From Micromonospora sp. C31 (GTDB lineage: Bacteria > Actinomycetota > Actinomycetes > Mycobacteriales > Micromonosporaceae): 64,000 nt of DNA. The stretch lies in NCBI RefSeq assembly GCF_018070575.1, contig NZ_JAGPXN010000008.1:186001-250000 (forward strand), read 5' to 3'. The translations under genes were made by a program, and so were the position numbers. The notes beneath the pieces were generated by a model. That model was not told the origin of the DNA. It saw only the letters and a list, made by a program, of their open reading frames with translations, and did not search any database. Each line of letters opens with the position of its first letter. Position 1 is the stretch's first letter. Positions 30,839-39,318 of this stretch are shown here, piece by piece.

Positions 30839-32680
30839 TCAGGCGTCGTCCAGGCCACGCAGCACCAGCGCGAGCCGGGCGGCGGCACCGTCGACGACCC
30901 GGACCGGTACGCCCCAGTCCTGCCGGGTCAGATGGCAGGCCGCGTGCTCGACGTCCGCGTCGCAGGTCGCCGCCTGAGCGGTCACCTGGAGCACGCCCCC
31001 CGCCACCGCGCCGTCGATCACCAGCCGGCGGGACAGTTCGGTGCCGGTCCCCGCTCCCTCCGCCAGCAGCTCCGGCGGCGACGCCGACACCACCAGCCGC
31101 GTCGACGGGCCGTACGTCTCGTCGAGCTTCTGCCCCGGCGCGGGGGTGAAGATCACGTCCAGGGTCACCTCGCCGGCCGCCACGTCGGTGGGCTTGCGCT
31201 CGGTGCGGTGGCGGGGGCCGTCGACGGTGCTCGCGCCGGCGGCCGAGAGCGCGCCGGGCGCCAGCCGGGTCAGCCGGTGCGCGGCGGACTCCACCACCAG
31301 CACCTCGCCGGCCGGGGTGAGCACCAGGTCGCTCGGCTCGGCGAGCCCGTCGGCGACCGTCGAGACCCGGTCGCTCTCCGGGTCGAAGCGGCGCACCGCC
31401 CCGTTGTACGTGTCGGCTATGAGCACCGAGCCGTCCGGTAGCGCGCACACCCCCAGCGGGTGCTGGAGCAGCGCCTGCGACGCCGGCCCGTCGACGTGCC
31501 CGAAGTCGAAGAGCCCCTGCCCGACGGCGGTGCCCATGACGTCGTTCTCGACGTACCGGATCGCGCTGGTCTCGCTGTCGGCGACCCAGAGCCGGGCGCC
31601 GTCGGCGGAGACGGACAGCCCGGACGGCTGCGCCATCCACGTCTCGGTCCTTGGGCCGTCGCGCAGGGCCTCGACGGTGGTGCCCGCGTACATGCCGGCG
31701 GTGCGCTTCACCGGGTCGAACCACCAGAGCTGGTGGATGCCGGCCATCGCGACGACGACCTTGCCGTCGTACCAGGCCAGGTCCCACGGGGAGGAGAGGT
31801 CGACCGAGAGCGCGTCGTGCGAGTGGTCGTCGACCGTGGAACGCCACTGCCGGCCGGTGCCGGCGACGGTCACCACCTCCCCGTCCGCCAGCCGTACGCC
31901 GCGCAGCAGGTGGTTGACGGTGTCGGCGACGACGAGGTCGTAGCCGGCGACCTCGGCGGTGTGCGCCGGCAGCAGGCACAGCCCCTGCGGCTCGGAGAAG
32001 GTGGCCGCTCCGGCGGGACCGTCGGCCCGGCCCCGGGTGCCCGCCCCGATCCGGCGGACCAGCGTCTCGCCGTCACCGGCCAGCTCCGCCAGCGAGTGCC
32101 GGGCCGAGTCCGACACCAGCAGGTTGCCGCTCTCCAGCAGCACCGCCTTGCCCGGGAAGCGCAGCGTGGTCTCCGGTTCGGCCGGCGGGACGTACGGGCC
32201 GTCGCCCCGGTGCAGGGTGCCCTTCGCCTCGTGGGTGGCGATCAGGTCGTCGATGAGCCGGGCGAGCCCTTCGGCGTGGCCCTCGCCGGCCATCGTCGCC
32301 ACCACGTAGCCCTCGGGGTCGATCACCGACAGGGTGGGCCAGGCGCGGGCCGCGTACTGCTGCCACATCTCCAGCTCGGGGTCGTCGAGCACGGGGTGGT
32401 GCACGGCGTACCGTTCCACGGCGGCGGCCAGCGCGTCCGGGTCCTTCTCGTGCTCGAACTTCGGGGAGTGCACGCCGATCACGACGAGCACGTCGCCGTA
32501 CTCCTCCTCCAGCGGGCGCAGCTCGTCGAGCACGTGCAGGCAGTTGATACAGCAGAAGGTCCAAAAATCCGCGATCACGATCTTGCCGCGCAGATCGGAC
32601 AGCTTCAGCTCTCGCCCGCCGGTGTTCAGCCACTGCCGGCCCCGTAGCTCCGGTGCTCGTACGCGCGGTGTCGTTCCCAT
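30839..32680 (-). CDS. thioredoxin-like / NHL-repeat protein (NHLRC2 type)
   Basis: A cytoplasmic-looking protein of 613 residues. The first 160 residues form a TlpA-like thioredoxin domain with the redox motif FWTFCCINCLHVLDEL and the cis-Pro strand RAWPTLSVIDPEG. Residues from about 170 to 480 are an NHL beta-propeller: LLVSDSARHSLAEL, VVADTVNHLLRGVRL, LWVADSETSAIRYVE and VLIADTYNGAVRRFD. A C-terminal beta-rich domain completes the layout known from human NHLRC2. There is no signal peptide. The function in bacteria is unknown; a redox or scaffold role is an inference. Confidence 0.9.
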   Translation of the reverse strand: MGTTPRVRAPELRGRQWLNTGGRELKLSDLRGKIVIADFWTFCCINCLHVLDELRPLEEEYGDVLVVIGVHSPKFEHEKDPDALAAAVERYAVHHPVLDDPELEMWQQYAARAWPTLSVIDPEGYVVATMAGEGHAEGLARLIDDLIATHEAKGTLHRGDGPYVPPAEPETTLRFPGKAVLLESGNLLVSDSARHSLAELAGDGETLVRRIGAGTRGRADGPAGAATFSEPQGLCLLPAHTAEVAGYDLVVADTVNHLLRGVRLADGEVVTVAGTGRQWRSTVDDHSHDALSVDLSSPWDLAWYDGKVVVAMAGIHQLWWFDPVKRTAGMYAGTTVEALRDGPRTETWMAQPSGLSVSADGARLWVADSETSAIRYVENDVMGTAVGQGLFDFGHVDGPASQALLQHPLGVCALPDGSVLIADTYNGAVRRFDPESDRVSTVADGLAEPSDLVLTPAGEVLVVESAAHRLTRLAPGALSAAGASTVDGPRHRTERKPTDVAAGEVTLDVIFTPAPGQKLDETYGPSTRLVVSASPPELLAEGAGTGTELSRRLVIDGAVAGGVLQVTAQAATCDADVEHAACHLTRQDWGVPVRVVDGAAARLALVLRGLDDA

Positions 32681-32752
32681 GCCTGTCAGCCTGCCATGTG
32701 GTGCTGGACCGAGCCGGACACCGTGACCCGGACGACAGGCGGCGAGTCGGGC

Positions 32753-32998
32753 CTAGCGGGGGCGGGCCCAGCCGGTGAAGCGTGCCGTCAGGTCTGCCGG
32801 CGGACTGCCCTGATCCAGCTCGGCCAGTTGCTCGGCTGCCTCCGCGCACAGTTCGCCGAGGTGGATCATCAGCGCGTCGCGGTTCTCGCGGTACTTCGCG
32901 AGAAGGAGGAGCTTCGCCGTCGAGCAGGGCCACGCCACCCCACAGGCGCGACAGCGCCAGGTGGGCCGGCTGGGGACGTGGGCGCGGACGTGGGCCAT
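32753..32998 (-). CDS. small Cys-motif protein, last gene of a coupled trio
   Basis: An 81-residue protein starting MAHVRAHVPSRPTWRCRACG at ATG 32998, whose first base is shared with the preceding stop (TGATG). CRACGVAWPC looks like a metal knuckle with only two to three Cys. A Leu-rich helix (LLLLAKYRENRDALMIHLGE) follows. I recall many related small proteins in Streptomyces and Micromonospora, sometimes misnamed flavin reductase. No biochemical role is known. It is encoded with two other small genes opposite an XRE regulator. Confidence 0.75.
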   Translation of the reverse strand: MAHVRAHVPSRPTWRCRACGVAWPCSTAKLLLLAKYRENRDALMIHLGELCAEAAEQLAELDQGSPPADLTARFTGWARPR

Positions 32999-33312
32999 CA
33001 GCCCGCCACCACGCGGGAGCGTGGCGTCACCCGGCGGAGAGCGGTGGGCCGCCGCGCCGGGGCCGGCGGGGTGACGAGCCACTCAAGGCCCGCGCGCAGG
33101 ACGAACAGCTCACGCTTCGCCACGGTGGCGCCCTTCGCGTCGAGCTGGTAACCCTCGAACCACAGCCAGCCGTACGGCGGGTGCCGCTCGGGCAGCTCGC
33201 GGATCACGCGGACGCACATCGGGGTCACGAACTGCGGGGACGCGGACCGGGTCAGGTTGAGGACCTCGCCGGCCCGCAGCTTCCGTACGGGAGGCACTGT
33301 CCGGGCGGTCAT
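32998..33312 (-). CDS. small hypothetical protein, middle gene of the trio
   Basis: 104 residues from ATG 33312, overlapping the previous stop by four bases (ATGA). It reads MTARTVPPVRKLRAGEVLNL, then FVTPMCVRVIRELPERHPPY and GWLWFEGYQLDAKGATVAKR, and ends with an Arg/Pro-rich tail. The middle resembles a small beta-barrel (LNLTRSASPQFVTP...GWLWFEGY). No family name is known to me. Tight coupling on both sides shows a single translational unit. Confidence 0.75.
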   Translation of the reverse strand: MTARTVPPVRKLRAGEVLNLTRSASPQFVTPMCVRVIRELPERHPPYGWLWFEGYQLDAKGATVAKRELFVLRAGLEWLVTPPAPARRPTALRRVTPRSRVVAG

Positions 33313-33485
33313 CGAGGGCCCCGGTTGCGCCGGACGGCCCAGCGCGACGCGGGGACGACGTTGCTCACTCGGCCAGGGCCCCGGTACGGCGGGACGAACG
33401 GACCGATCGGCCCCGGGACGACCGGGCGGGCCGGCGGTGGGTCGTTCTTCGGCGTGGGTGTCGGCTGTGGCCTCTTCTCGGGCAT
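33309..33485 (-). CDS. 58-residue Pro-rich protein, first gene of the trio
   Basis: ATG 33485 follows a very good ribosome site (GAGGGGGAGC). The protein is short and Pro-rich (MPEKRPQPTPTPKNDPPPAR, then PIGPFVPPYRGPGR) with a basic end (RWAVRRNRGPR). It has no membrane segment. It overlaps the next gene by four bases. Its reality rests on the ribosome site and coupling; the sequence alone would not prove it. Confidence 0.6.
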   Translation of the reverse strand: MPEKRPQPTPTPKNDPPPARPVVPGPIGPFVPPYRGPGRVSNVVPASRWAVRRNRGPR

Positions 33486-33678
33486 CGCTCCCCCTCGTTC
33501 GGCGGCTGGTGGGAGGGGCCACCCCGGTTGCTCGCCGGGGCAGCCCCGCAGCGCGACCGGCGGGCTCCCTCGCCTCCACCGGCTCACGCCATCCACTGCG
33601 GAACGCTTCCAGTCAGTTGCGGACGGTTGAACCGCTGCCGTGAGACCATCGGGGGACGTCTAGGAAAGGTCCCCTGCT

Positions 33679-34419
33679 GTGCCCAGGAACGACGCCCTAC
33701 GTGAGGCTCTGGCTGTGGCGGGCCTGACGGCCGCCGATCTCGCTGCGAGGTGTGAGGTGGACGCGAAGACGGTCGAGCGGTGGATCAGCCGCGGTCGCCT
33801 TCCTCACCCTCGATCGCGAGTGCGTGTTGCCTCGGTGCTGGGTAAGGATGCAGATGTGCTGTGGCCTGATGTTGTTCGCCGAGCGGTCAAGCTAGGGGCA
33901 GACCGCGAGATCGTGGGTGTGTACCCGCGCCGATCCGACCTTCCGCGCTCCCTGTTCGGTGAACTGATCGGGCGGGCCCGCGCGCGACTGTGGTTTGGCG
34001 GATACACCAGCTACTTCGTCTGGTTGGAGGTGCCGAACGCGGCTGTCACGCTCGGCACGAAGGTGCGCGAGGGCGCCGACGTTCGTTTTCTGTTGGGCGA
34101 CCCGGCCAGTTCGGTCACCGCCAGTCGTGAGCGGATCGAAGATACGCCGCTAACCCTTGCCACGCGTATTGCCACGACGCAGGCGGAGATCGCGAAGTCT
34201 CCAGAAGATCTGCCGATCCGCATGACCGACCGCCATGTCGCGATGTCGGTCTGGATCTTCGACGATGAGGCGATCGTGGCGACCCATATCGGCGCAGGCC
34301 TGGGCCAGGACTCGGTGACCCTGCATCTGCGCCGCCGTAACGGCGGCGGCGCATTCGACCGCTACGTGGAGCATTTCGAGGCTCTGTGGACGGACGCCCA
34401 GGTCGCCGACCGGGCCTGA
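33679..34419 (+). CDS. XRE-family regulator with C-terminal DUF5919-like domain
   Basis: Residues 1-65 are a helix-turn-helix domain: DALREALAVAGLTAADLAAR, then CEVDAKTVERWISRGRLP. The rest (about 70-246) is an effector-like domain with RSLFGELIGRARARLWFGGY, EGADVRFLLGDPAS and MSVWIFDDEAIVATHIGAGL, which looks like the phospholipase-D-like fold of DUF5919. GTG 33679 is the start. It is divergent from the trio of small genes across a 190-base region containing CGGTTGAACCG near 33626. It probably regulates them (inference). Codon use is less GC-biased than that of its neighbours. Confidence 0.82.
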   Translation: MPRNDALREALAVAGLTAADLAARCEVDAKTVERWISRGRLPHPRSRVRVASVLGKDADVLWPDVVRRAVKLGADREIVGVYPRRSDLPRSLFGELIGRARARLWFGGYTSYFVWLEVPNAAVTLGTKVREGADVRFLLGDPASSVTASRERIEDTPLTLATRIATTQAEIAKSPEDLPIRMTDRHVAMSVWIFDDEAIVATHIGAGLGQDSVTLHLRRRNGGGAFDRYVEHFEALWTDAQVADRA

Positions 34420-34456
34420 CCGACCAGACTCCCGCAAGCGCCCGTCCCCCATCCGC

Positions 34457-34504
34457 AACGACGACGGCGGGGCCACAATCTTCCGTGGCCCCGCCGTCGT
34501 CGTT
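34457..34504. terminator. bidirectional hairpin terminator
   Basis: A perfect 20-base stem (34457-34476 with 34485-34504) and eight-base loop between the convergent XRE gene and the disordered membrane protein. Confidence 0.9.
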
Positions 34505-34509
34505 GTCGG

Positions 34510-37071
34510 CTACTGGCCTGCCGGCTTGAGGCAGAGGAACCGGTTGGTCCCGCCGCCCTTGAGCTCCACGTGCGGCTGGGTCGGGTCGGCGCACTTGTCC
34601 TTCGTCTCCACCTTGGAGACCACGGTGAAGGCGCCCGCCTCACCGCACTGCGCCGCCGCCGCGCTCTCGCCCGACTTCTTGACGCAACTGCCGACCGCCG
34701 GGTCGAACGCCGGAGCCGGGTCGTCGCCGCCGACCTTGCCGAGCAGCATGAGCAGGCCCAGGGGCACCGCCAGGATGAGCACCGCCGCGACGAGTACCGC
34801 GGCGAGGACCCGGCCGTTGCGGATCTTGGGCGTGGGTGCCTCGGTCTTCGGCTCCGCTATCGGCTTGAACGAGTCGAAGCGGTTCTGCTCCTGCTCCGGG
34901 CCGCTCTGGTCCCAGGGGCCGGGCTGCTGCGGGGGCGGCGGGAACGCGGGCGGGAACGCGCCGCCCGGCGCGGGTTCGGCCGTCGGGGCGGTCCCGTAGC
35001 CGGGTGCCGCGCCGCCGGCTGCTGGCGCACCGAAGGGGTCGGCGGGTCGGTCCGCGCTGTCGTGCGGCCGGACTCCGTTCACCGGCCGGTCGCTGGCCGG
35101 CGCGTCGACGAAGGACGGCACGCCCGGCGGGAAGGCCGAGGGCGCGGCCGGCGAGGCGGGCGCCATCGGGGCGACCGCGCCGAAGACGGCCGTCCCGCTC
35201 GGCGCCCGGTCCCGGTCGTCGAAGCGAGCCTCCGGACTCTGGTCGAAGCGGGTCTCGGGCCCCTGGCCGAACCGGTCGTCCTGGCCCTGGTCGAACCGGG
35301 AGTCGGGGCCCTGGCCGAAGCGGGCCTCGGGGCCCTGGCCGAAGCGGTCGTCCCGGCCCTGGTCGAACCGGGCCTCGGGGCCCTGGCCGAACCGGTCGTC
35401 CTGCCCTTGGTCGAAGCGCGGCTCCTGATCGAAGCGCGGATCCGGCCCCTGCCCGTAGTGGGGCGCCGGCGAGTGGTCGGGCCGGTGTCCGATCGGGGCG
35501 TCCTGCTCCGGCTCGTCCGCCGGCTCGGGGCGGGCCGGCCGGCCGTACACCCGGGGCTGCGGCGCGGGCGAACCGGCCGGTCGCAGGCCCTGGTCGGTCG
35601 GCGGCATGACCCGGCTGGCCAGCGGCACCGAGGCGCTCGCCGACACGCTGCCGGCGGCCGGATCGGCAGCCTCCGGCGAGGGTACGGCTGCCCGCCCGCC
35701 CGACTCGGGCGAGGTGCGCGGTGCGGGGACCACCGGACCGGCGGGCGACTGCGGCTCGTCGTGTCGGGAGCCGGCCCGGGCCCAGGCCGGCTGCTCCTGC
35801 TCGTACGCGGGCCGGGCGTCGTCCCGGCCGGGCTGCTCGGGGGCGAACTGGGCCGGCGGGCCGTAGTCGGTCGGCGGGGCGGCGGCCAGGCTGGCGCCGG
35901 GCACCCGCTGCTCCTGCGGCGGCAGCGGCACGGCGTTTGCCGGCGAGATGCCGGGCCCCGGTGCGGGCTGGTAGCTCGGCGGCTCCTCGGCCCGCTCCGG
36001 ATCCCAGCCGTTACCGGCCCGGGCCGGGGCGGGCTCGCCCGCCTCCGCGCGACCCCATGCCTCGTCCGCCGACCAGGGCTCGACGTCCGTCACGGCCGGG
36101 CGCTCGGTGCCCCGCTGCGGCAGGTTCGCCGAGGCGGAATCCCACGGCTTCGGCTCGCCGTCGCCGGGCACCGGGAGGGAGGCGCGGCCGGGCGGGGTGG
36201 AGGTGGGCACTGCGGCGGCCCAGCCGTTGGCGTCCCGGTCGTCGGGCTGCGGGGGGACGGAGGCGGCACCCCGTGCCGAGCGCTCGTCGCGGGCCGGCCA
36301 CTCGTCGCCCGGGGACTGGTCGTCGCGGGAGGGGGCCCAGTTCCCGCCCGGACGCTGCTCCGCACCGGCGTCCCAGCCGGTCTGCTCGCCCTGCTGCTGC
36401 CCGGGGCCGTTCCAGCCGCCGTCGGAGGGGTTGGGCTCGTTCTGCTGCCCGGTGCCGTTCCGGCCGTCGGGGCGGTCGGGGGTGTCCTGCTGTTGTGCGG
36501 CGTTCCAGCCGTTGGCGGGGTCCTGAGGGGACTCGGCGTTCCAGCCGCCGGAGCGGGAGGGGTCGTCCTGGGTGGGCCAGGGCTGCGGGGTGGGTGGGGC
36601 CTGGGGGACCCGGGCGGCGCCTCGGGCGGCGGGCTCGGGCTGGGCCCAGCCGGGGGGCGCCTGCTCGGCCGGCGCCCAGGACGCGGGCTGCTCCGGGGCG
36701 GCGTGCGGCTGTTGTGGCTGCGGCGGCGGCGCGGCGGCGGCCCAGGCCGGGCCGGACTGCTCCTGCGCGCCAGGCCACGCCGGCTGCGGCGAACCGCCGG
36801 CCGGCCCCCATTGGCCGGGCTGGGCCGGGTCGGTCTGCTGTGGCGCCTGGGTGGCCCACGTGGGCGCCTGCTGCTGCTCACCCTGCGGGCCCCAGGTGGG
36901 TGGGTTCGGTCGGCCCGACGGGGGCGGGGGCGCCCAGCCCAGATCGGGGGCGCCGGCGCCGTATCCGTTGTCCTGCTGTGCCGGGCGGTCGCCGTACGGC
37001 GCCGGTCCGCCGGCGCCCGGCGACACCTCGTCCGGCTGCTGGCCGGGGTGGTGCGTGCCCTCGGACGTCAT
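34510..37071 (-). CDS. very long disordered protein with C-terminal membrane helix and Cys domain
   Basis: 853 residues from ATG 37071 (MTSEGTHHPGQQPDEVSPGA). About 750 residues are low-complexity Pro/Gln/Ala/Gly/Asp/Trp sequence with many PxxW-like motifs and a block of RFDQG/DDRFGQGPEA repeats. One membrane helix (VLAAVLVAAVLILAVPLGLLML) precedes an extracytoplasmic 60-residue domain with four Cys (SCVKKSG, AAQCGEAG, KDKCADP, FLCLKPA), probably two disulfides. The topology is a cytoplasmic tail, one pass and a small outer domain. Function is unknown; the layout resembles LppI-like or septal-type actinobacterial proteins only in general terms. Confidence 0.8.
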   Translation of the reverse strand: MTSEGTHHPGQQPDEVSPGAGGPAPYGDRPAQQDNGYGAGAPDLGWAPPPPSGRPNPPTWGPQGEQQQAPTWATQAPQQTDPAQPGQWGPAGGSPQPAWPGAQEQSGPAWAAAAPPPQPQQPHAAPEQPASWAPAEQAPPGWAQPEPAARGAARVPQAPPTPQPWPTQDDPSRSGGWNAESPQDPANGWNAAQQQDTPDRPDGRNGTGQQNEPNPSDGGWNGPGQQQGEQTGWDAGAEQRPGGNWAPSRDDQSPGDEWPARDERSARGAASVPPQPDDRDANGWAAAVPTSTPPGRASLPVPGDGEPKPWDSASANLPQRGTERPAVTDVEPWSADEAWGRAEAGEPAPARAGNGWDPERAEEPPSYQPAPGPGISPANAVPLPPQEQRVPGASLAAAPPTDYGPPAQFAPEQPGRDDARPAYEQEQPAWARAGSRHDEPQSPAGPVVPAPRTSPESGGRAAVPSPEAADPAAGSVSASASVPLASRVMPPTDQGLRPAGSPAPQPRVYGRPARPEPADEPEQDAPIGHRPDHSPAPHYGQGPDPRFDQEPRFDQGQDDRFGQGPEARFDQGRDDRFGQGPEARFGQGPDSRFDQGQDDRFGQGPETRFDQSPEARFDDRDRAPSGTAVFGAVAPMAPASPAAPSAFPPGVPSFVDAPASDRPVNGVRPHDSADRPADPFGAPAAGGAAPGYGTAPTAEPAPGGAFPPAFPPPPQQPGPWDQSGPEQEQNRFDSFKPIAEPKTEAPTPKIRNGRVLAAVLVAAVLILAVPLGLLMLLGKVGGDDPAPAFDPAVGSCVKKSGESAAAAQCGEAGAFTVVSKVETKDKCADPTQPHVELKGGGTNRFLCLKPAGQ
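35211..35440. repeat. imperfect tandem repeats in the disordered protein gene
   Basis: Units of 24-48 bases, built from GGGCCCTGGCCGAA and TGGTCGAA blocks, repeat about eight times and encode RFDQG and RFGQGPEA motifs. Confidence 0.8.
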
Positions 37072-37413
37072 GCGTGCGCCTCCTCCATCACCTGTCGGCC
37101 GCCGCTGCCGATCGGTCCTGTCGGCAGGGTGGCCGGCGTCGCCGGTGTACCGGCCGTGCCGGCTCCCCGCACCGTATCGGGTGACCGCCCGAGGGCGTCC
37201 GGGGAGCACGACCGTCACTCCCCGTGGCCGGACGATGTCGAGCGGCTTCTATCGACTCGACTGTTCCGGGTCGGCGGGTGACGACCGAAGCCCACCGTAC
37301 CGGGCGCTGGGGCGAGGTGGAATCCCGGTGTCAACCGCTGCGAAACGCCGATGACCCGCCCGGGCGGACCGGGCGGGTCATCGATCTGGAGGAGGCGAGA
37401 GAGGTTCGGGGCG
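37072..37413. other. intergenic region upstream of the disordered protein, with terminator
   Basis: 342 bases. The part near 37072-37200 is the GC-rich leader of the long disordered protein. 37230-37345 holds nothing recognisable. A perfect hairpin at 37350-37382 ends the small gene at 37414. Confidence 0.55.
37350..37382 (-). terminator. hairpin terminator of the 45-residue gene
   Basis: Arms GATGACCCGCCCGG and CCGGGCGGGTCATC with a five-base loop. Confidence 0.85.
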
Positions 37414-37551
37414 TCAGCTCATGTGACGCTGGGCGATGGCGAGGATCTCTTCGCGGACCGCGGGCGAGTTGGCGGAGCGCAGCGCGTGCTCGATGGCACG
37501 GGCGCGGCGGTTGGCGTCGCGGCGGTTACGGATTCGCTCGATCATGCTCAC
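37414..37551 (-). CDS. 45-residue basic helical protein
   Basis: GTG 37551 follows AGGAGG by eight bases. The protein reads VSMIERIRNRRDANRRARAI, then EHALRSANSPAVREEILAIA and ends QRHMS. It is strongly basic at the N-terminus and predicted all-helical, with no membrane segment. I recall near-identical small proteins in related genomes, without a function. It has its own terminator (37350-37382) and an AT-rich promoter region upstream (37568-37640). It is too short for most automatic annotation. Confidence 0.75.
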   Translation of the reverse strand: MSMIERIRNRRDANRRARAIEHALRSANSPAVREEILAIAQRHMS

Positions 37552-37855
37552 GGGTCTCTCCTCCTGGCTATTCGGTTGTCAGCCCCTTGACGTCTTCCAT
37601 TGAACCCGACGGCGAGCGCAAATTCCAACGAATCTTAGGTGAGCTGGGACACCAGCCGAACAATCGAAGGTGTGGAGGCTCTGAGGCCGACGTTCCGTCT
37701 GTCTGCTGGAGGCGGCTGGGACGTCGGGCGGCAACCTGTCCGTTCCCCCACGGACAGCCACGGCGTGTCCGGCGGGAACCCGCTCCCCGACGGAAACGGC
37801 CGGTGTGCCCGGGCGTCAACCCGTGCACACCGGCCGTGGCTGGTGTCGAGACCGG
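37552..37855. other. intergenic region with E2 terminator and small-gene promoter
   Basis: 304 bases. The part 37560-37650 is AT-rich and should hold the minus-strand promoter of the 45-residue gene. A 12-base-arm hairpin at 37796-37837 (ACGGCCGGTGTG with CACACCGGCCGT) terminates the dehydrogenase operon. The middle has no recognisable feature. Confidence 0.55.
37796..37837 (-). terminator. hairpin terminator of the 2-oxoacid dehydrogenase operon
   Basis: Perfect 12-base arms with an 18-base loop, 19 bases downstream of the E2 stop codon. Confidence 0.8.
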
Positions 37856-39313
37856 TCAGGTCCAGGCGAGCAGCGCCGCCTCCGGATCGGCCAGGAACTC
37901 CCCGATGTCGCGCAGGAACTTCGAGCCGAGCTCACCGTCGATGATCCGGTGGTCGAAGGAGAGGCCCAGCGTCGTGACCTGACGCGGCTTCACCTTGCCC
38001 TTGTGCACCCAGGGCATCTCACGCACCGCGCCGAAGGCCAGGATCGCCGACTCGCCCGGGGGCAGGATCGGCGTACCGGTGTCCACTCCGAACACGCCGA
38101 CGTTGGTGATCGTCAGCGTGCCGCCCGACATGTCGGCCGGCGAGGTCTTCCCGGTCTTGGCCGTCTGCACCAGGTCGGTCATCGCGTCCGCCAGCTCGCG
38201 CAGCGAGAGCCGGCCGGCGTCCTTGATGTTCGGCACGATCAGCCCGCGCTCGGTGGCCGCCGCGATGCCCAGGTTGACGTAGTCCTTGACGACGATCTCG
38301 TCGCCGGCCCAGGTCGAGTTGACCATCGGGTGACGCTTGACCGCCAGCAGCACCGCCTTGGCCACCAGCAGCAGCGGCGAGACCCGCACGTCGCGCCACT
38401 CCCGCCGGCTGCGGAGCCGGTCCAGGGCCTTCATCGCCCGGGTCACGTCGACCGTGAGGAACTCCGTGACGTGCGGCGCGGTGAACGCCGAGCGGGACAT
38501 GTTCTCGGCGGTGAGCTTGCGTACCCCCTTGACGGGGATGCGCTGCTCGCGGTCCGCGCCGAAGCTCGCGACGGCCGTGGCCGGAGCCGACACCGCGAGC
38601 GGCTCGGCGGCCGTCGTGGCCGCGCTCGCCGCACGCTGTACGTCATCACGGGTGATCGAGCCCAGCGGTCCCGACCCGCTCAACGTGGCGAGGTCGACGC
38701 CGAGGTCCTTGGCGAGCTTGCGTACGGGCGGCTTCGCCAGCACCGGCCCGCCGGCCGGGCCGTGACCGTTCGACGGCCCGGTGGCCACCGGGGCGGGTGA
38801 CGCCGGCGCGACGGGTGCCACCGGGGCCGCCGCCTGCGCCGGCACCGGGGTGTCACCCTTGCGGGGGCGGCGCTTGGCCGCCGTGGTGCGCGGGCCGTAG
38901 CCCACCAGCACGGCGGTACGCCCACCCGGGGCGGGACCGCCGATCAGGCCCGGCTCGACCGCGCCCTCGCTGGGCGCCACCTGAACGGCGGCCAGCGATG
39001 CCGCCGACGGGGTCGGCAGGGCGGCGGCCGGCGCACCGGTCGTCGACGCCTCGATCGGCCCGGCGCCCGGGTCGGTGTCGATCGCGATGATCGGCGTGCC
39101 GACCTCGACCGTGCTCCCCTCCGGGTGGAAGATCGCCTGCACCTGGCCGGCCCACTTCGCCGGGATCTCGACGGCCGCCTTCGCCGTCTCCACCTCGACG
39201 ATCGGCTGGTTCAGCTCGATGACGTCGCCGACCTTGACGAGCCACGCGAGGATCTCGCCCTCGGTCAGGCCCTCGCCCAGGTCGGGCAGGTTGAACTCCT
39301 TGATCCGCGACAT
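37856..39313 (-). CDS. 2-oxoacid dehydrogenase E2 (dihydrolipoamide acyltransferase)
   Basis: The acyltransferase core of a pyruvate or branched-chain 2-oxoacid dehydrogenase complex. ATG 39313 begins MSRIKEFNLPDLGEGLTEGE. Domains: one lipoyl domain (residues 1-80, lipoyl Lys in VETAKAAVEI), an Ala/Pro linker, the E1/E3-binding domain near 235-275 (AKPPVRKLAKDLGVDL), then the catalytic domain with SFDHRIIDGE near residue 455. At 485 residues and with a single lipoyl domain, it is more like branched-chain E2. It is the last gene of an E1alpha-E1beta-E2 operon; the E3 gene is not nearby. Confidence 0.94.
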   Translation of the reverse strand: MSRIKEFNLPDLGEGLTEGEILAWLVKVGDVIELNQPIVEVETAKAAVEIPAKWAGQVQAIFHPEGSTVEVGTPIIAIDTDPGAGPIEASTTGAPAAALPTPSAASLAAVQVAPSEGAVEPGLIGGPAPGGRTAVLVGYGPRTTAAKRRPRKGDTPVPAQAAAPVAPVAPASPAPVATGPSNGHGPAGGPVLAKPPVRKLAKDLGVDLATLSGSGPLGSITRDDVQRAASAATTAAEPLAVSAPATAVASFGADREQRIPVKGVRKLTAENMSRSAFTAPHVTEFLTVDVTRAMKALDRLRSRREWRDVRVSPLLLVAKAVLLAVKRHPMVNSTWAGDEIVVKDYVNLGIAAATERGLIVPNIKDAGRLSLRELADAMTDLVQTAKTGKTSPADMSGGTLTITNVGVFGVDTGTPILPPGESAILAFGAVREMPWVHKGKVKPRQVTTLGLSFDHRIIDGELGSKFLRDIGEFLADPEAALLAWT

Positions 39314-39318
39314 GCCGC

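Noticed and set aside
34570..37281. 903-codon plus-strand frame opposite the disordered membrane protein
   Set aside because: Both strands are low-complexity, but only the minus strand has a membrane helix followed by a Cys-rich domain, a sensible start and a matching terminator.
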